A DNA stretch of 64,000 nucleotides from Lasiodiplodia sp. COLG20. Taxonomy: Eukaryota > Ascomycota > Dothideomycetes > Botryosphaeriales > Botryosphaeriaceae. The translations under genes and the position numbers were made by a program. The DNA is taken from NCBI GenBank assembly GCA_009801085.1, contig VNWV01000002.1:1178001-1242000 (forward strand). The letters are read 5' to 3'. The notes beneath the pieces are model-generated. The model did not search any database and was not told the DNA's origin. It worked only from the letters and a program-made list of their open reading frames with translations. Below are positions 11,701 to 22,346 of this stretch, piece after piece (position 1 is the stretch's first letter; each line of letters begins with the position of its first letter).

Positions 11701-13430
11701 CTTGTGCCTTTCGAAGCGGACAGAGTTTGAGACAGGAACCCGAGTCGGGCAAGACGGGCCTTCTGCGAAGATAATTAGATTGAGTGGGACATGGCGAGGG
11801 AAAAGAGAGAAACAGTACAATAGAAAAAAGTGTGATGAGGGTGCAGGCAAAAGGAAACGTGGAGCACAGCAGAGCAAAGCGCCCACAGACCACCGCAAGA
11901 GAGCGTCCAAGCTCCCTCGCCAGTGGCCACGAGAGCAACTGCCACCTCCGGCAAATAGAGTAGCTGGTGTTTGAAGCTGTGCTCGTTCCGATCGCCCACT
12001 CATCGTACGCTCCGACAGGCTTCGTCACGGACCACGCAACCCACGGTCCGAGCGCCAGCGATTAGCCACCCGTGCGCGCCCGATTGCTCGCAGCAAAACC
12101 CCGACGCCGATAGGCTGGCATCCTTCCGTGGAGAAACTCTCATCCAGCCGTTCTCCACACCGACGATGTTCATCTCAGGCGAAATCACATGTGGTTGAGG
12201 CGGACCTGACTCGCCGCCGCTGCCCCTCACCACCTAGCTCCGTGTGCCCCTCACCCAGCCTGCAGCTCGCGCGTGAAGAAGCAAAGCTCCATCCCACCAT
12301 CCCCACCCCACGGACTCCCGCTACTCGTGCTCCCGTCCCCATCGAAGCGCCGGGCAAATGGCAATTAGTCCGGCGCTTCCGTCGCGAAGATGTTGAAACG
12401 CGGTTGCTTAGCGCACGCGTCTCTCGCGCGCAGCTCGGTCTTGCGGCCCTTGGACCGGCCGCCTGCGGCAGATCTTCAATATCCTAAAAGTAGGCCGCCC
12501 TCCATTTCGGAGATGTGTTGCAAGGGTCTCGGCCGCAATAGCCGACCGCCCGCACAGGTCGCGGTCCGTTACTGATGAGGCGCGGCTGTCCAAACATGCC
12601 ACCTGGACGGGAATTCTCAGCGCCCCGGATGTCGACGGACGCGGAAAGCGCCCATGCTTGGCTTATGCTGCGCCCTCGGCAAAAGCTGCTGCCCTGAGCG
12701 CCCGAGCCGCAAAGCGAGGCTGCTGGGGCCTGAGACAAAGAGATCACCCGCTACTGCAGCCTTTATGCATGTGACAAGAGCTAGTCGTGGTGTTTGAAGC
12801 ATGTCGTTCGGATTTCTAGGAGTAATTGATACAGTTCTCATTACCCATTGGCACCACCGTTGCTCGTACACGACAAGTCCCATGACCTGCAAGCAAAAAA
12901 AATATATCACCCTCAACGCCAAGTGCTAGTAGATCAGACAGAGTACACGATAGAAAAAACAAGAAAGACCGGTGAACAAACGCCCCACAACACCTATGCT
13001 CCATTCGGAAGCAATTCGTACTCTGAAAACAAGTCGTCGGCCGTGGCAAGAAAGTGGTATCAACGGCCGGTAGCAGAATCCCAAAGCGGTCTATGAAAAG
13101 CGAGTCTAGGATGGCGTTGCTGAGAAATGATGCGCTCAAACGAAGCAATCGAAAGCAAATCATTATGCGAGACCCGCGGCTAGTGGAAGAAGGGGCGGTG
13201 CTTGGGAGCTCCGAGGAAAAGAGAAGACCCGCCGCAGGCGAGAGACGTCGTGTGGCCAATTGCCAGAGAGGGTGCGCGGTCGAGGTCGCCGGCGACTATG
13301 CAAGCCTCGCGCTCGCTGGTCAAGGGAGCCGGATCAAGCTCGGCCGTATTACGACGTTGGTAATTAAAACGAAGCCTTGGGGTCGCATCCAGGTCGGCCA
13401 TTACGAGAGAGAATCGGTAAGGCCCGCCCA
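8794..13430. other. 4.6 kb gene-poor interval
   Basis: No gene can be supported. About 8880-9900 is comparatively AT-rich with short A/T runs, while 10000-12700 is GC-rich. Frames of 60-180 codons exist on both strands (for instance minus 11474-12028 and minus 12816-13259), but they start without ATG, are rich in Arg/Ser/Cys and show no domain or splice continuity. The left end is presumably the 3' UTR of the F-box-like gene and the right end the 3' UTR of the FYVE gene. Confidence 0.5.
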
Positions 13431-14654
13431 CTAGAACGTGCTCCAATTCCAATCGCGGGGCACGCTGCCCACATAGCTGCCGACCTTGTGGGTTTGCGCA
13501 TGGGCCTGCGCCACGCCGCGTGGCTGGGGAAGCTGCAGACCCTGAGGCTCTGCACGCGTCTGTGCAAACCCTCCAACAGTGCTGTTGCTGCCCTGAGAGC
13601 TTGCGGAGTTGGTTCGGCTCTTGCGTGCCGCTTCCCACTGCCGGTACGCGGACCAGCAGCTGTCGCACGCACGCGATGGCGTCCCGCCGGGGTGGAACAG
13701 CGCATCTTGGTCGAGCTTGATCTCATGCGAGCTGTGCTCGTAGCAGAAGATGTCGCCGCAGCGCCGGCAGTGGTGCCGCCTGCAGAACATGGAGAAGATT
13801 CTCCCGCAGCCGAAGGCGTTGCATGTTTGCGTCTCGTCGTTCGACTATACTTGCAGTTAGCAAATGGACCGAGGGAAGAAACTACGCGTACGTGCAGGCA
13901 GCAGGGTGCCGCAAGGGATGTGGTGCTTGAGACTTGCATATGCGCGCTGCTAGCGGAAAGCGGGAAAGCCCGTACCGCGAACAAGCTCGCAAGGCGATGG
14001 CGCAATGGAAAGAGCAAACTGCGCACAATAATGGCGCAGCCATCAAGGTATGTGTCGCAACCGACTCATATACAATCAACTTGTGCCCTTGTCTATTCCA
14101 CGCGCATCGGTCTCTCCCAGTGCTCCAGGTGGCCGGAGCAGCGGCACACCGCACCCAAGCGGCAACGTCAGGATGACGGCGGTAAGAGTCATCGAGACCC
14201 CAACGGCCTAGCAGGCAGCACTAAAATCACTTACCTTCCAGTGGTTTCTCGACGGCGGTCCAGTCACCGGTCCTACGGTGGTCCCCTCGTCACTTGCGAT
14301 CCTCTGAATCTCCGAGTATGTTGAGCCGAAGCTATCCGCGGTCCCCCTTCGGTCAAGCCCGGCCAACGGGCTCTCGATCGGCGAGGACATGTCGCTGCCC
14401 TTGGGAGGCGAGGAGCGCTGTGGCCTTTCCGTCGGCCTCAGAGCGGCCGGGACGTACATGGGGCACTTCGGGGGGCGGAGCTGGCGCGTGTGCATGTGGT
14501 GTGGTATTTGCGTGGGAGAGACGTTCGTGGGTGTCGCAGTACCGGAGTGCGTAGGGGAGTAGGGGTTGTACTGCACGCCGCCCCTGTACGGGTACTGCTG
14601 CTGCTGGAAGGCGTTGGGGACGAAATTCGTCGCGGTCGGAATCCCGGTAGCCAT
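13431..14654 (-). CDS. FYVE zinc-finger protein
   Basis: Two exons on the minus strand, 14654-14235 and 13844-13431, give 277 residues. The 390 bp intron has a GTAAGT donor and a TAG acceptor. Residues 1-138 are disordered and rich in Pro, Ser, Thr, Gln and Tyr. The FYVE finger starts at the junction (HWK/SNDETQT) and continues C148-x4-C153, then RRHHCRRCG (162-170), IFC and, at the end, ACDSCW. The RRHHCR core binds PI3P, so recruitment to endosomal or vacuolar membranes is expected. The C-terminal 60 residues are again low-complexity (Gln/Ala/Ser). No VHS, UIM or kinase domain is present, so this is a small FYVE-only protein rather than Vps27 or Fab1. The Trp-to-first-Cys spacing is right without any extra exon, supporting the long intron. 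Confidence 0.8.
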
Positions 14655-16073
14655 CGTGTCGGTGTTGAAAGAAATGCGGTGGTGAGAGGGTCGGAGTGGC
14701 TGATGTCGGTCGGAGTGGCGGCAGAGAGAGATGGCAAGGCCCTTTGATATGTGGGAGCGTGGTTGCGGGTGTGGTCAAAAGTGCTTGGTGGTGGTCGCGT
14801 GCGTGGTGTGTTGTGGTCTGAACCGGCGCAGCGAGCGAGAGCCTGGGGAACTCAAGTAGGATGCGAGGCCAGAAAGCGGTCTGCAGACCCTTGACTCGGT
14901 GAGAGATAGCTGAGGCTTGTTTGCTGGGGACGGGAGCGAGTTGGCTGATCGGCGCAGCACGCTGGAGCGGATGCGACGATAAGAGGGCGATACGATATAG
15001 AGGAGGCGGGCGATTGGACGGGGATGGGGCAGCAGGGAGCCTCTGGTAGCACAAGCAGGACTGTGGGAGGAGCAAAAGCAGCAGCGCTGTCGGTCGTCTA
15101 TGGAGCGCAGGCAGAGCGGCACGGCATGGCGGCGATACTAATAAGAGGGACGAGGGTCGCAGAATAGTGCCGTCGCGCCGTGAAGGGAGGCTGACGATGC
15201 CCTCGAAGCCGTTGCCGTTAGCCACGGGCCCCATCCACGAAGCGTCGCCGAGCGCGGACCCGAGCGCGCACGGACACCGCAATCACTAAAGACGGCGCTG
15301 GATTGGGCAAGCGTGTCCATCGCATATCTCTCCGCCCACCGCGCTGGATCTGCTTCCAGCAGCTGCGCCGGCCATAACACCTGGGCAGCGCGGGTGCGTG
15401 CGTACCGTCGCTGGCGGGCTCGCCCTCCACCACCGTGTAGCGCGCGCCGCTGCGCCGTTCTTCACACCCCTTTGGCCCGCTGCCGCCGGCCAGCGGTGGC
15501 AAGCAGCGGCAATCCCGCGTGCAATCAGGCTGCCGGCGACCCCAGCCGCTCCGCGCCCGTCGCCCGCTTGGCTTGCGTCTGCGCCGGCGAAACCCCTGCA
15601 TCGCTGTCCGTGTTGCTTTTACCTCATTGCTCTTATCGGCCGCTCCTGATTGGCCCGTTGCGCCGCCTCGTCCAGCTGCCGCACGTGCGCGCTCGCCTAC
15701 GCCCCAGCTGGTAGCGGGAAGCACGGCGGCCCAGCGGCAAACATGCCAAGCTCCTCCTGCGCTCCTGCAAACACGCCGGCGTCTTCTGGTACGTGTTCTG
15801 GAAGACGTGCGCGGTAAGGCGCCTCGGTATCTGTCGTGTCCTCTCCAACCACACTTCGCGCTGCCTCGTGTAAAGGCGGGGAATATGCGGCGCGGGCCCC
15901 TTACATAGCGACCCTGCAGCAGACTGCTGCACGTCGAGCGCGCCACATCTCCAGCCTGTGTCCTCCTGTCTTCGTCCCGTTGCTTGTCGTTGCTTGTCGC
16001 TTTCAGCGTCAGCTCAGCGTGCCTGCTCTTCCTCCGCATTTCCGTTGCATTCCGATTGCCGCTCCCTGCCCCG
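14655..16073. other. Divergent promoter region, FYVE gene / fatty alcohol oxidase
   Basis: A 1.4 kb interval between head-to-head genes. The part next to 14655-15100 is CT-rich when read on the minus strand, and the part next to 15960-16070 is CT-rich on the plus strand; both look like 5' UTR sequence. Long open frames here (for example minus 15218-16393) are Arg-rich and antisense to the oxidase 5' end, so I do not accept them. Confidence 0.5.
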
Positions 16074-18481
16074 ATGGCTCCTCCGGTAGACTCCGTTACG
16101 ATCAAGGAGAGCCCGTTGCCACAGTCTGGGGATGACCCGCTATCGCCTGCACAGTGGGCTACGCTCCTTGCCTTTGCCGATGCTGTGGTGCCGTCGATAG
16201 CGCCGTCTGCTACTGCCGACCCAGCGACGCAGCTCGCAGTCGGTGCGAATGAATACGCTACTACGCTCGCCAATGTGCAGCAGCTGGTCGGTCCAGATGT
16301 CGCCCCAGAGCTGCCGGCACAGTATCTCGCCGAAATGCCGTCGGCGAGTTCGGCCTTTCGAGAGAACATTCGCCGCCTGATGGCCCAGTACATTCCGGTG
16401 GATGTCAGGAAGCAGTTTTTGGGGGTTTTCGATATCCTGAAGTTAGTCTAGGGTGCTACTGTTAGATACGCCGAACTAATCGAATTCCAGCACGCGTCCA
16501 GGCGCGCTGGTGATGACAGGCTACTCAACGCCCTTTGCGGAACAGCCCGTCAACATCCGCATAGCGATTCTCCAGAGCTGGAGAACAGCAAGGACGCCGA
16601 TGTTTCGACAGTTGAATAAGATGCTCACTTCCTTGATCAAACAAAATTGGGCCAAGTCTAGTGTGACCCTAGGGCGTATCCTGGGATTTCCTCGCGTTCC
16701 TGTCCATGGCTCTGTTGGCAAAGGGTTCGAACTCGAATTCATCCAGATACCTCCTGGGGATCAACCGGAGATAATCGAGACGGACGTCGTCATCGTAGGT
16801 AGCGGATGCGGAGCGGGAGTATGCGCAAAGAACTTCGCAGAAGCCGGCTATCGCGTCATTGTGGCGGAGAAGGCGTACTATTGGTCCCCTGAGCACCTTC
16901 CGATGAAGGAATCGGAGGGATTTAACCATCTTTTCATGAACGGTGGGTTTACCATATCTGACGAAAGCACAATAAGCGTAGCTGCAGGTAAGCCTACCCA
17001 CTCCGTGCTCAGTTGCAAACGGGGTTTCCTACCGGCAGACTGATACGGATCAGGTCAAACATTCGGAGGGGGCGGATTTGTGAACTGGTCAGCTTCATTG
17101 CAAACCCAGGGGTACGTCCGCCAGGAATGGGCAGATGGCGGCCTTCCTTTCTTCACATCAGCCGAATTCCAGAAATCTTTGGATGCTGTTTGCGAAAGAA
17201 TGGGCGTTGCTACTGACCCTATCAAGCACAATCCGACCAATCATCATCTTTTGGAAGGCGCACGGAAGCTCGGGTGGTCTCACAAGGCGGTGCCCCAGAA
17301 TAGTGGAGGCGCGGAGCACTATTGTGGATATTGTAGCATGGGCTGTGCATCATGTGAGAAGCAAGGCCCACACGTAACCTTTCTCCCAGATGCTGCACGC
17401 GCCGGCGCCAAATTCATCGAAGGCCTTGAGGTCAAGAAGATCCTGTTCGAAAAGAAGAAAGGAAAGACCACTGCGGTAGGTGTTCGGGGTACCTGGGTGT
17501 CCCGCGACGAGCACGGCGGTGTGGCCGGCGCTCCGACAGTCCGGAGGGACGTGATCGTCAGGGCAAAGCGCGTAGTAGTCTCCGGCGGCACGATGCAGAG
17601 CCCTCTCCTTCTCCTCCGGTCCGGTCTCAAAAACCCGAATATCGGGCGAAATCTCCATTTGCACCCCGTGTCGTTCGTGGGTGCCGTACACAAGGAGCGC
17701 ACGAACCCGTGGGAAGGAGGAATCTTGACTGCAGTCGTCAACGAGTTCGAGAATATTGATGGAAAAGGCCATGGTGCCAAGTTGGAGGCCGTCAACATGA
17801 TGCCGTCCGTCTGGCTCACAATTGCGCCATGGATAGGCGGGCTGGAATACAAGGACTTTGTGCCTCGCATGAAGCACATGGTGGGCTACATTTCTCTGGC
17901 TCGCGATCGTGATACTGGACGGGTATATCCAGATCCCATCGATGGGCGCTGTCGCCTTTCGTATCCGTTGTCCTGGTTCGACAGGAAGAGCATCCTGGAG
18001 GGAGTGATTGGTCTTGCTAAACTCCAGTACGCCGCCGGTGCGAGCGAGATAATCACAACGGTCTCCGGTTGCCCGTCTTTCAAACGGATGGAAACCGGGG
18101 AGGAGGATGTCGAGGGAATCAACAACGAAAGGTTCCAGGAGTGGCTGAAGGAGATCAGAAGAGTGAACTTGCCTCACCCAGAGACGTTGTTCATGAGCGC
18201 GCATCAGATGGGAACCTGCCGCATGGGTACATCGCCGAAGACGAGCGTCGTAGACCCTGAAGGCAAAGTCTGGGGGACCGAGGGGTTGTACGTTGCAGAT
18301 GCCAGCGTCTTCCCTAGCGCCAGTGGTGTCAACCCGATGGTAACCGTGATGGGTGCGTATTGTCTCGCAAACCTATTTGTGAAGTTGTGCTAATGCGGGA
18401 TTTATCACAGGAATCGCGAATTGGCTCTCGCAAAATATCTCAGCACACATGGCGAGGGAGAAAGACCTTGCTAGACTGTAG
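16074..18481 (+). CDS. Long-chain fatty alcohol oxidase (GMC-type, FAO)
   Basis: Four exons: 16074-16441, 16491-16987, 17054-18352 and 18411-18481, giving 744 residues, the usual FAO length. The dinucleotide-binding motif DVVIVGSGCGAGVC lies near residues 222-234. It is followed by FGGGGFVNWSASLQTQ and EHYCGYCSMGCASCEKQG, a Cys-rich block characteristic of long-chain alcohol oxidases. The C-terminal GMC signature includes SAHQMGTCRMG and the closing VADASVFPSASGVNPMVTVMG, with the active-site His in the former. The enzyme oxidises long-chain fatty alcohols to aldehydes with O2, giving H2O2, in omega-oxidation of fatty acids and alkanes, usually at peroxisomal or ER membranes. The C-terminus (DLARL) resembles a weak PTS1-like tripeptide, but this is uncertain. 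The final exon codes only 23 residues yet completes the family C-terminus. Confidence 0.93.
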
Positions 18482-19557
18482 TCCGCGGGGCGAGGTGTGC
18501 CATTTTGTCTCGGTTGATTGCGCGGCGAATTAGATTGGTTTATTCGTGTGACCGGGAGAAAGTGACATAGTCGATGTGTCGCCTGATGCGACCAATAGAT
18601 GAGTGTGTGACCGCGGCGTCACATTGGCAGGGGAAAACGTTGCGAGGATGCGGCGGGCGGGAAATAATGGAGCAGCATCTTCGATCTCTGTTCCTGCATC
18701 GGCTCGTGACTTTTGCGGGTGAGGCTGAATATCTGGACCTGCATTGCCGCTTTGGGACAGAAGTGGAGGGGTTACTTGCGCAGTAGCGTCATGCGGGCGC
18801 GTTGTCTCGGGGCAGGCCACATTGTGGTCGCCCGGGTGGCGAGATGCTGCAGCGACGAACGACGGCAGCACCTGCGGGGCCGCTGAGGGGTCTACCGTGA
18901 AATCGGCAGCCTACAAGGGAAGCATCTGCGGTTGCGCCGTCTTGGCACTCCAGTCTCTGCCCAGCGTTTCAGCGTGGTTGCATATCAGGGTCTCTGCTCT
19001 TGCGCCAGCATGACCGGCGGCAGCCGAAACAACAGAGCGACGTCACTGTGCGTGTGTTCGCCGCACACCTTCACCACCACGGCTGACGTGCATACACGCG
19101 GTGCTGCGCCTGGGCTGCCAATCGCCGCCACTCCGCGCCCTGCGAGCTGCCCACGTTGCTTGCCGGCTTCAAGCGGCGCGCGGATCGCTTTGGCTCAGCC
19201 CAATGAGCTTGAGGTTGGCGCGGCTTCGTCTCAGAAACATGCCAGTCGCCAGGGTCTCCGCACCTGCTGCACCGCCTCGATTCCATGCGCGCTTTCTGCA
19301 TGCTTGTCGCATAAATCCATCTGCCTGCCGGCCCGCAGCAAAACCGCCATTTCCATCGCATCGACACCGGCAGTTGCTCGCCCCACTTCAACCTCCTGTG
19401 TGAACTGCCACCCGCCGACCATCAACAATCTGTGCGCCTGTGGCACGCCCGCGCCGACTTTTCATCCCCGGCACCCTGCCTTCACCGACAACCCCTCATT
19501 ACCAGCGCTGAGGCCGAACACTCCATTCCCGGCACCACCGCTCTACCTTCTGCAACC
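18482..19557. other. Intergenic, no gene
   Basis: This 1.1 kb between two same-strand genes holds the oxidase 3' UTR and the acetyltransferase promoter. The last 250 bases are C-rich (CACC, CCGC, CCCTG runs), typical of a 5' UTR. No coding exon is seen. Confidence 0.5.
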
Positions 19558-20379
19558 ATGTCGCAGTTCATATCCCTCCTGCCGCCAACCGCGTCGCTGT
19601 CCACCTCGTACGACCCCACCAAGCTAGCTGCCGACCAGCCTGCCCGCGACATCCCCACAACTTTCAAGGATGCCATGACCGTCCGCGAGCGTGTCTTCGT
19701 CGAGGAGCAGGGCGTGCCTTTGGAGAACGAGTTTGACGACGATGACCCGCGTTGCTTTCACTGGGTCGTGTATGCTTCGGTCGGAACGTCAAGCAGCTCC
19801 AATGGCAACGGTAGCAACAGCGCCTCGCCTCTGTCCAACGGCACGCACAACGACTCCGAACCCCCTTCGCCACAGGAAGAGCGTCGTCAGAGCGATCCCA
19901 CGGCCAACCGCGTCGCCGTCGGCACCATTCGCCTTGTCCCACCACCTCACCCGCCGCACCCCGCGCCCTCTGACCACCATAAGCTGGACAATTCTCTGCA
20001 CGCTCCTGCCACCGGTATGCAGGCTAACGGCTCTCGTGCCTCTGAACCATACATCAAGTTGGGTCGTCTAGCCGTTCTGCCAGCATACCGCAAGCTAGGA
20101 CTGGCTGCGCTGTTGATGCGCACCGCCTTGGACTGGGCTGCGCAGAACAGCTACCAGATCCTAAGCCCACCACGTCCTGAGGAGGTGGAACTGGCAAAGG
20201 CTGAGGGTCGAGACGTGGATCTCGAGTCCTGGAATGGTCTCACCCTGGTGCACGCACAAATCCAGCTCGAGAGGTTCTACAGCCGGTTTGGCTTTGTCAA
20301 GGATGAGGGGATGGGAGAGTGGGACGAAGAAGGAATCCTGCACATTGGCATGTGGTCAACACTGAAGCTACGGGAGTAG
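19558..20379 (+). CDS. GNAT family N-acetyltransferase
   Basis: A single exon of 273 residues; the start is the ATG in AACCATGTCG. The N-terminal block DAMTVRERVFVEEQGVPLENEFDDDD matches the ElaA/GNAT start. After a low-complexity insertion (residues about 76-118, Ser/Asn/Gly) come VAVGTIRLVPPP and the acetyl-CoA loop KLGRLAVLPAYRKLGLAALLM, where R178-K-L-G-L-A fits Q/R-x-x-G-x-G/A. The C-terminal HAQIQLERFYSRFGFVKDEG is the usual beta5-alpha4 segment. The substrate is unknown; this architecture is found in uncharacterised fungal small-molecule acetyltransferases. No targeting signal is visible. Confidence 0.87.
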   Translation: MSQFISLLPPTASLSTSYDPTKLAADQPARDIPTTFKDAMTVRERVFVEEQGVPLENEFDDDDPRCFHWVVYASVGTSSSSNGNGSNSASPLSNGTHNDSEPPSPQEERRQSDPTANRVAVGTIRLVPPPHPPHPAPSDHHKLDNSLHAPATGMQANGSRASEPYIKLGRLAVLPAYRKLGLAALLMRTALDWAAQNSYQILSPPRPEEVELAKAEGRDVDLESWNGLTLVHAQIQLERFYSRFGFVKDEGMGEWDEEGILHIGMWSTLKLRE

Positions 20380-22346
20380 GGCTTGCGGAAGGAGACGGGT
20401 GCAAGAAATATGCTAGTGTGCAAGTTCCTTACCGGAGGAATCAAGCACTAACTTGATTACGATGGCACGATTCAAATATCCCCCCTTAATTGCTTTCGCT
20501 TCTGTTGCAGACTTTTCTTACAGAGCATCACGGTCGCGATGTATTGCCACTTCAATAATTCTTAGCTATCAAACCATTCCGTAGACGGGTGATTGCTTAG
20601 CTGCTGGCGCGGTTCAATAGACTATCATCCGACACATTCATGTTTGATTTGCGCAGCCTGTGTTTTACGCTTCTCAAAAGACTCATACTAACCCCACACC
20701 TGGTGTACTGGCGCAAAGCTGGACGTCCCCACTGACTCGCAAGTTTTGCATCGGAAAAGACTCCGTACCAACCCCCGCATCCGCGAATTGCCGAACTCGG
20801 CAAAGCGTTCTTCTCGACTGTACATCCCCCGCATTCCTTGATCGCCGATCAAACGGTTGCAGCGTCTCCATTTCGAAGGACACAGAGGGCTCGGAGAGGT
20901 GCCGTTTGAGGACCAAGCAACGGGAATACCCGTCGCATTCGGATATTGCTGCCGACGCATCGGACCTGATTGTTGGGCCGGGGATGTGGGTTCTGCGGGG
21001 TCATCGAGATCGAACATTTTGAACGTGTGGGTCTTTCATTTACCAGGCCTCTCGTGTCAAGCGGTATCGGCCGTGCTTCCAATGGCTTATCGGTACATAT
21101 CAGTGGGGATCGGCAAATTTAAAAAGTTTAAGGTTCGGGCCGTTGCTAATGATTCTCACCTATGCAGTGTGGGCCGTGGTTCATAGCTGAACGCCGTTGT
21201 TTTAAGGTACCGCACACTACTGCCGTATGCTTCAGTTCATGGACTAAATCATGGCGAGGCCAGGTTCAGAGTAGCGCAAGACTTGAGCATACATAGGTAT
21301 CATCTTCTCCATTACTTAAATATTGCGCGCACGCAGGGTCTAACAACGAATATTCGACGCCGAGCTCCAACACCTCCGATATTGTAATATCATGCGTGGA
21401 TGAACGTTCAATATATTGTATCATTTCCAGTGGAGCGGCTCCAGAATGACGAGAATCGACGTCGTCCGTTCTTGGGATTGAGATTTTGTAACATTGTCTA
21501 CTTATGTGTTCAGTATCACTCAAAGGCAGTCATGACTATACTCGGAGGAATGACGTGTTTGGTTTTTTCCTTCGATACAGCGGGGGGCAAAGATCGACGA
21601 ACAGTCTGCAATGACCAATCAACCCGCCATATGGTTTGTTGGTGAAGCTGAGTTGTATTTTGCTTTTCTTTTCTTTCGTATATAACACTACGCGAAACTC
21701 TTGTATACAAATATGTAATTGGTGATTATGACTTTGCATGACCGGAGTGAATCTCGCTCCTGCTGTGACAAGATGCGGGGTACGTTTGTGGGTGCCAGGC
21801 CCTTGTCAGCCCTGCGAAGCAAGCTGCGCTCGGGCCAAAGTTTGGCGCAGTATCCTTGCTGGAGATCCTAGTAAGCCACTTGGTCGAGGACACTCGCGAC
21901 GTGATATTTGGCTTCGTGGTTCAAGTGGGCAGATCATAGCCTAAAATAGTGATGTTCGAGGCAGTGACGCAGCAAGGACACTGAAGATGAGCCAGGTAAT
22001 GAGCCACTGCATCGGCATAAAAGCGGTGCACCGAGAAAGCTCGAGATATTCGGTGTTAGTAGCAAAGAACCAGCAGACGTAGGCATGAGCGCGGCTTGCA
22101 CAGCTGCGGTAACCCTGTCGGCCCTTCGCAGCCTGCGACCCAGCACGTGACGTAATGTTTATGGCCCGCCCCTTCCTTCTACACCCGCCAGGTTCTTCGC
22201 CGCTCCAACCCTCCTCACTTCCGCCCTCGCATCGACCCTTCCTGTTGCACCCGGCGCCTGCATGAGCCTCGCCACGCTCAGTTGGCGCCACACCATTGGT
22301 TCCATTCGCCAGTTGCCTCCTGCTACTCCAAGCAAGAACTTCTGAC
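20380..22346. other. 2 kb intergenic, partly AT-rich
   Basis: Nothing convincing is coded here. The stretch 21060-21730 is clearly more AT-rich than its surroundings, with frames of up to 85 codons that lack ATG starts and motifs. The final 200 bases (CT-rich, for instance CTTCCTTCTACACC) look like the promoter and leader of the 7TM-RGS receptor. Confidence 0.45.

Noticed and set aside
12816..13259. 147-codon minus-strand ORF with hydrophobic stretches
   Set aside because: No ATG start, no homologous motif, Cys/Phe/Leu runs consistent with a translated pyrimidine-rich UTR.
15218..16393. 391-codon minus-strand ORF
   Set aside because: Antisense to the 5' end of the fatty alcohol oxidase and its promoter; Arg/Ser/Gly-rich with no motif.
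21266..21523. 85-codon minus-strand ORF in an AT-rich stretch
   Set aside because: Begins at TTG rather than ATG, and no domain or splice continuation is found.
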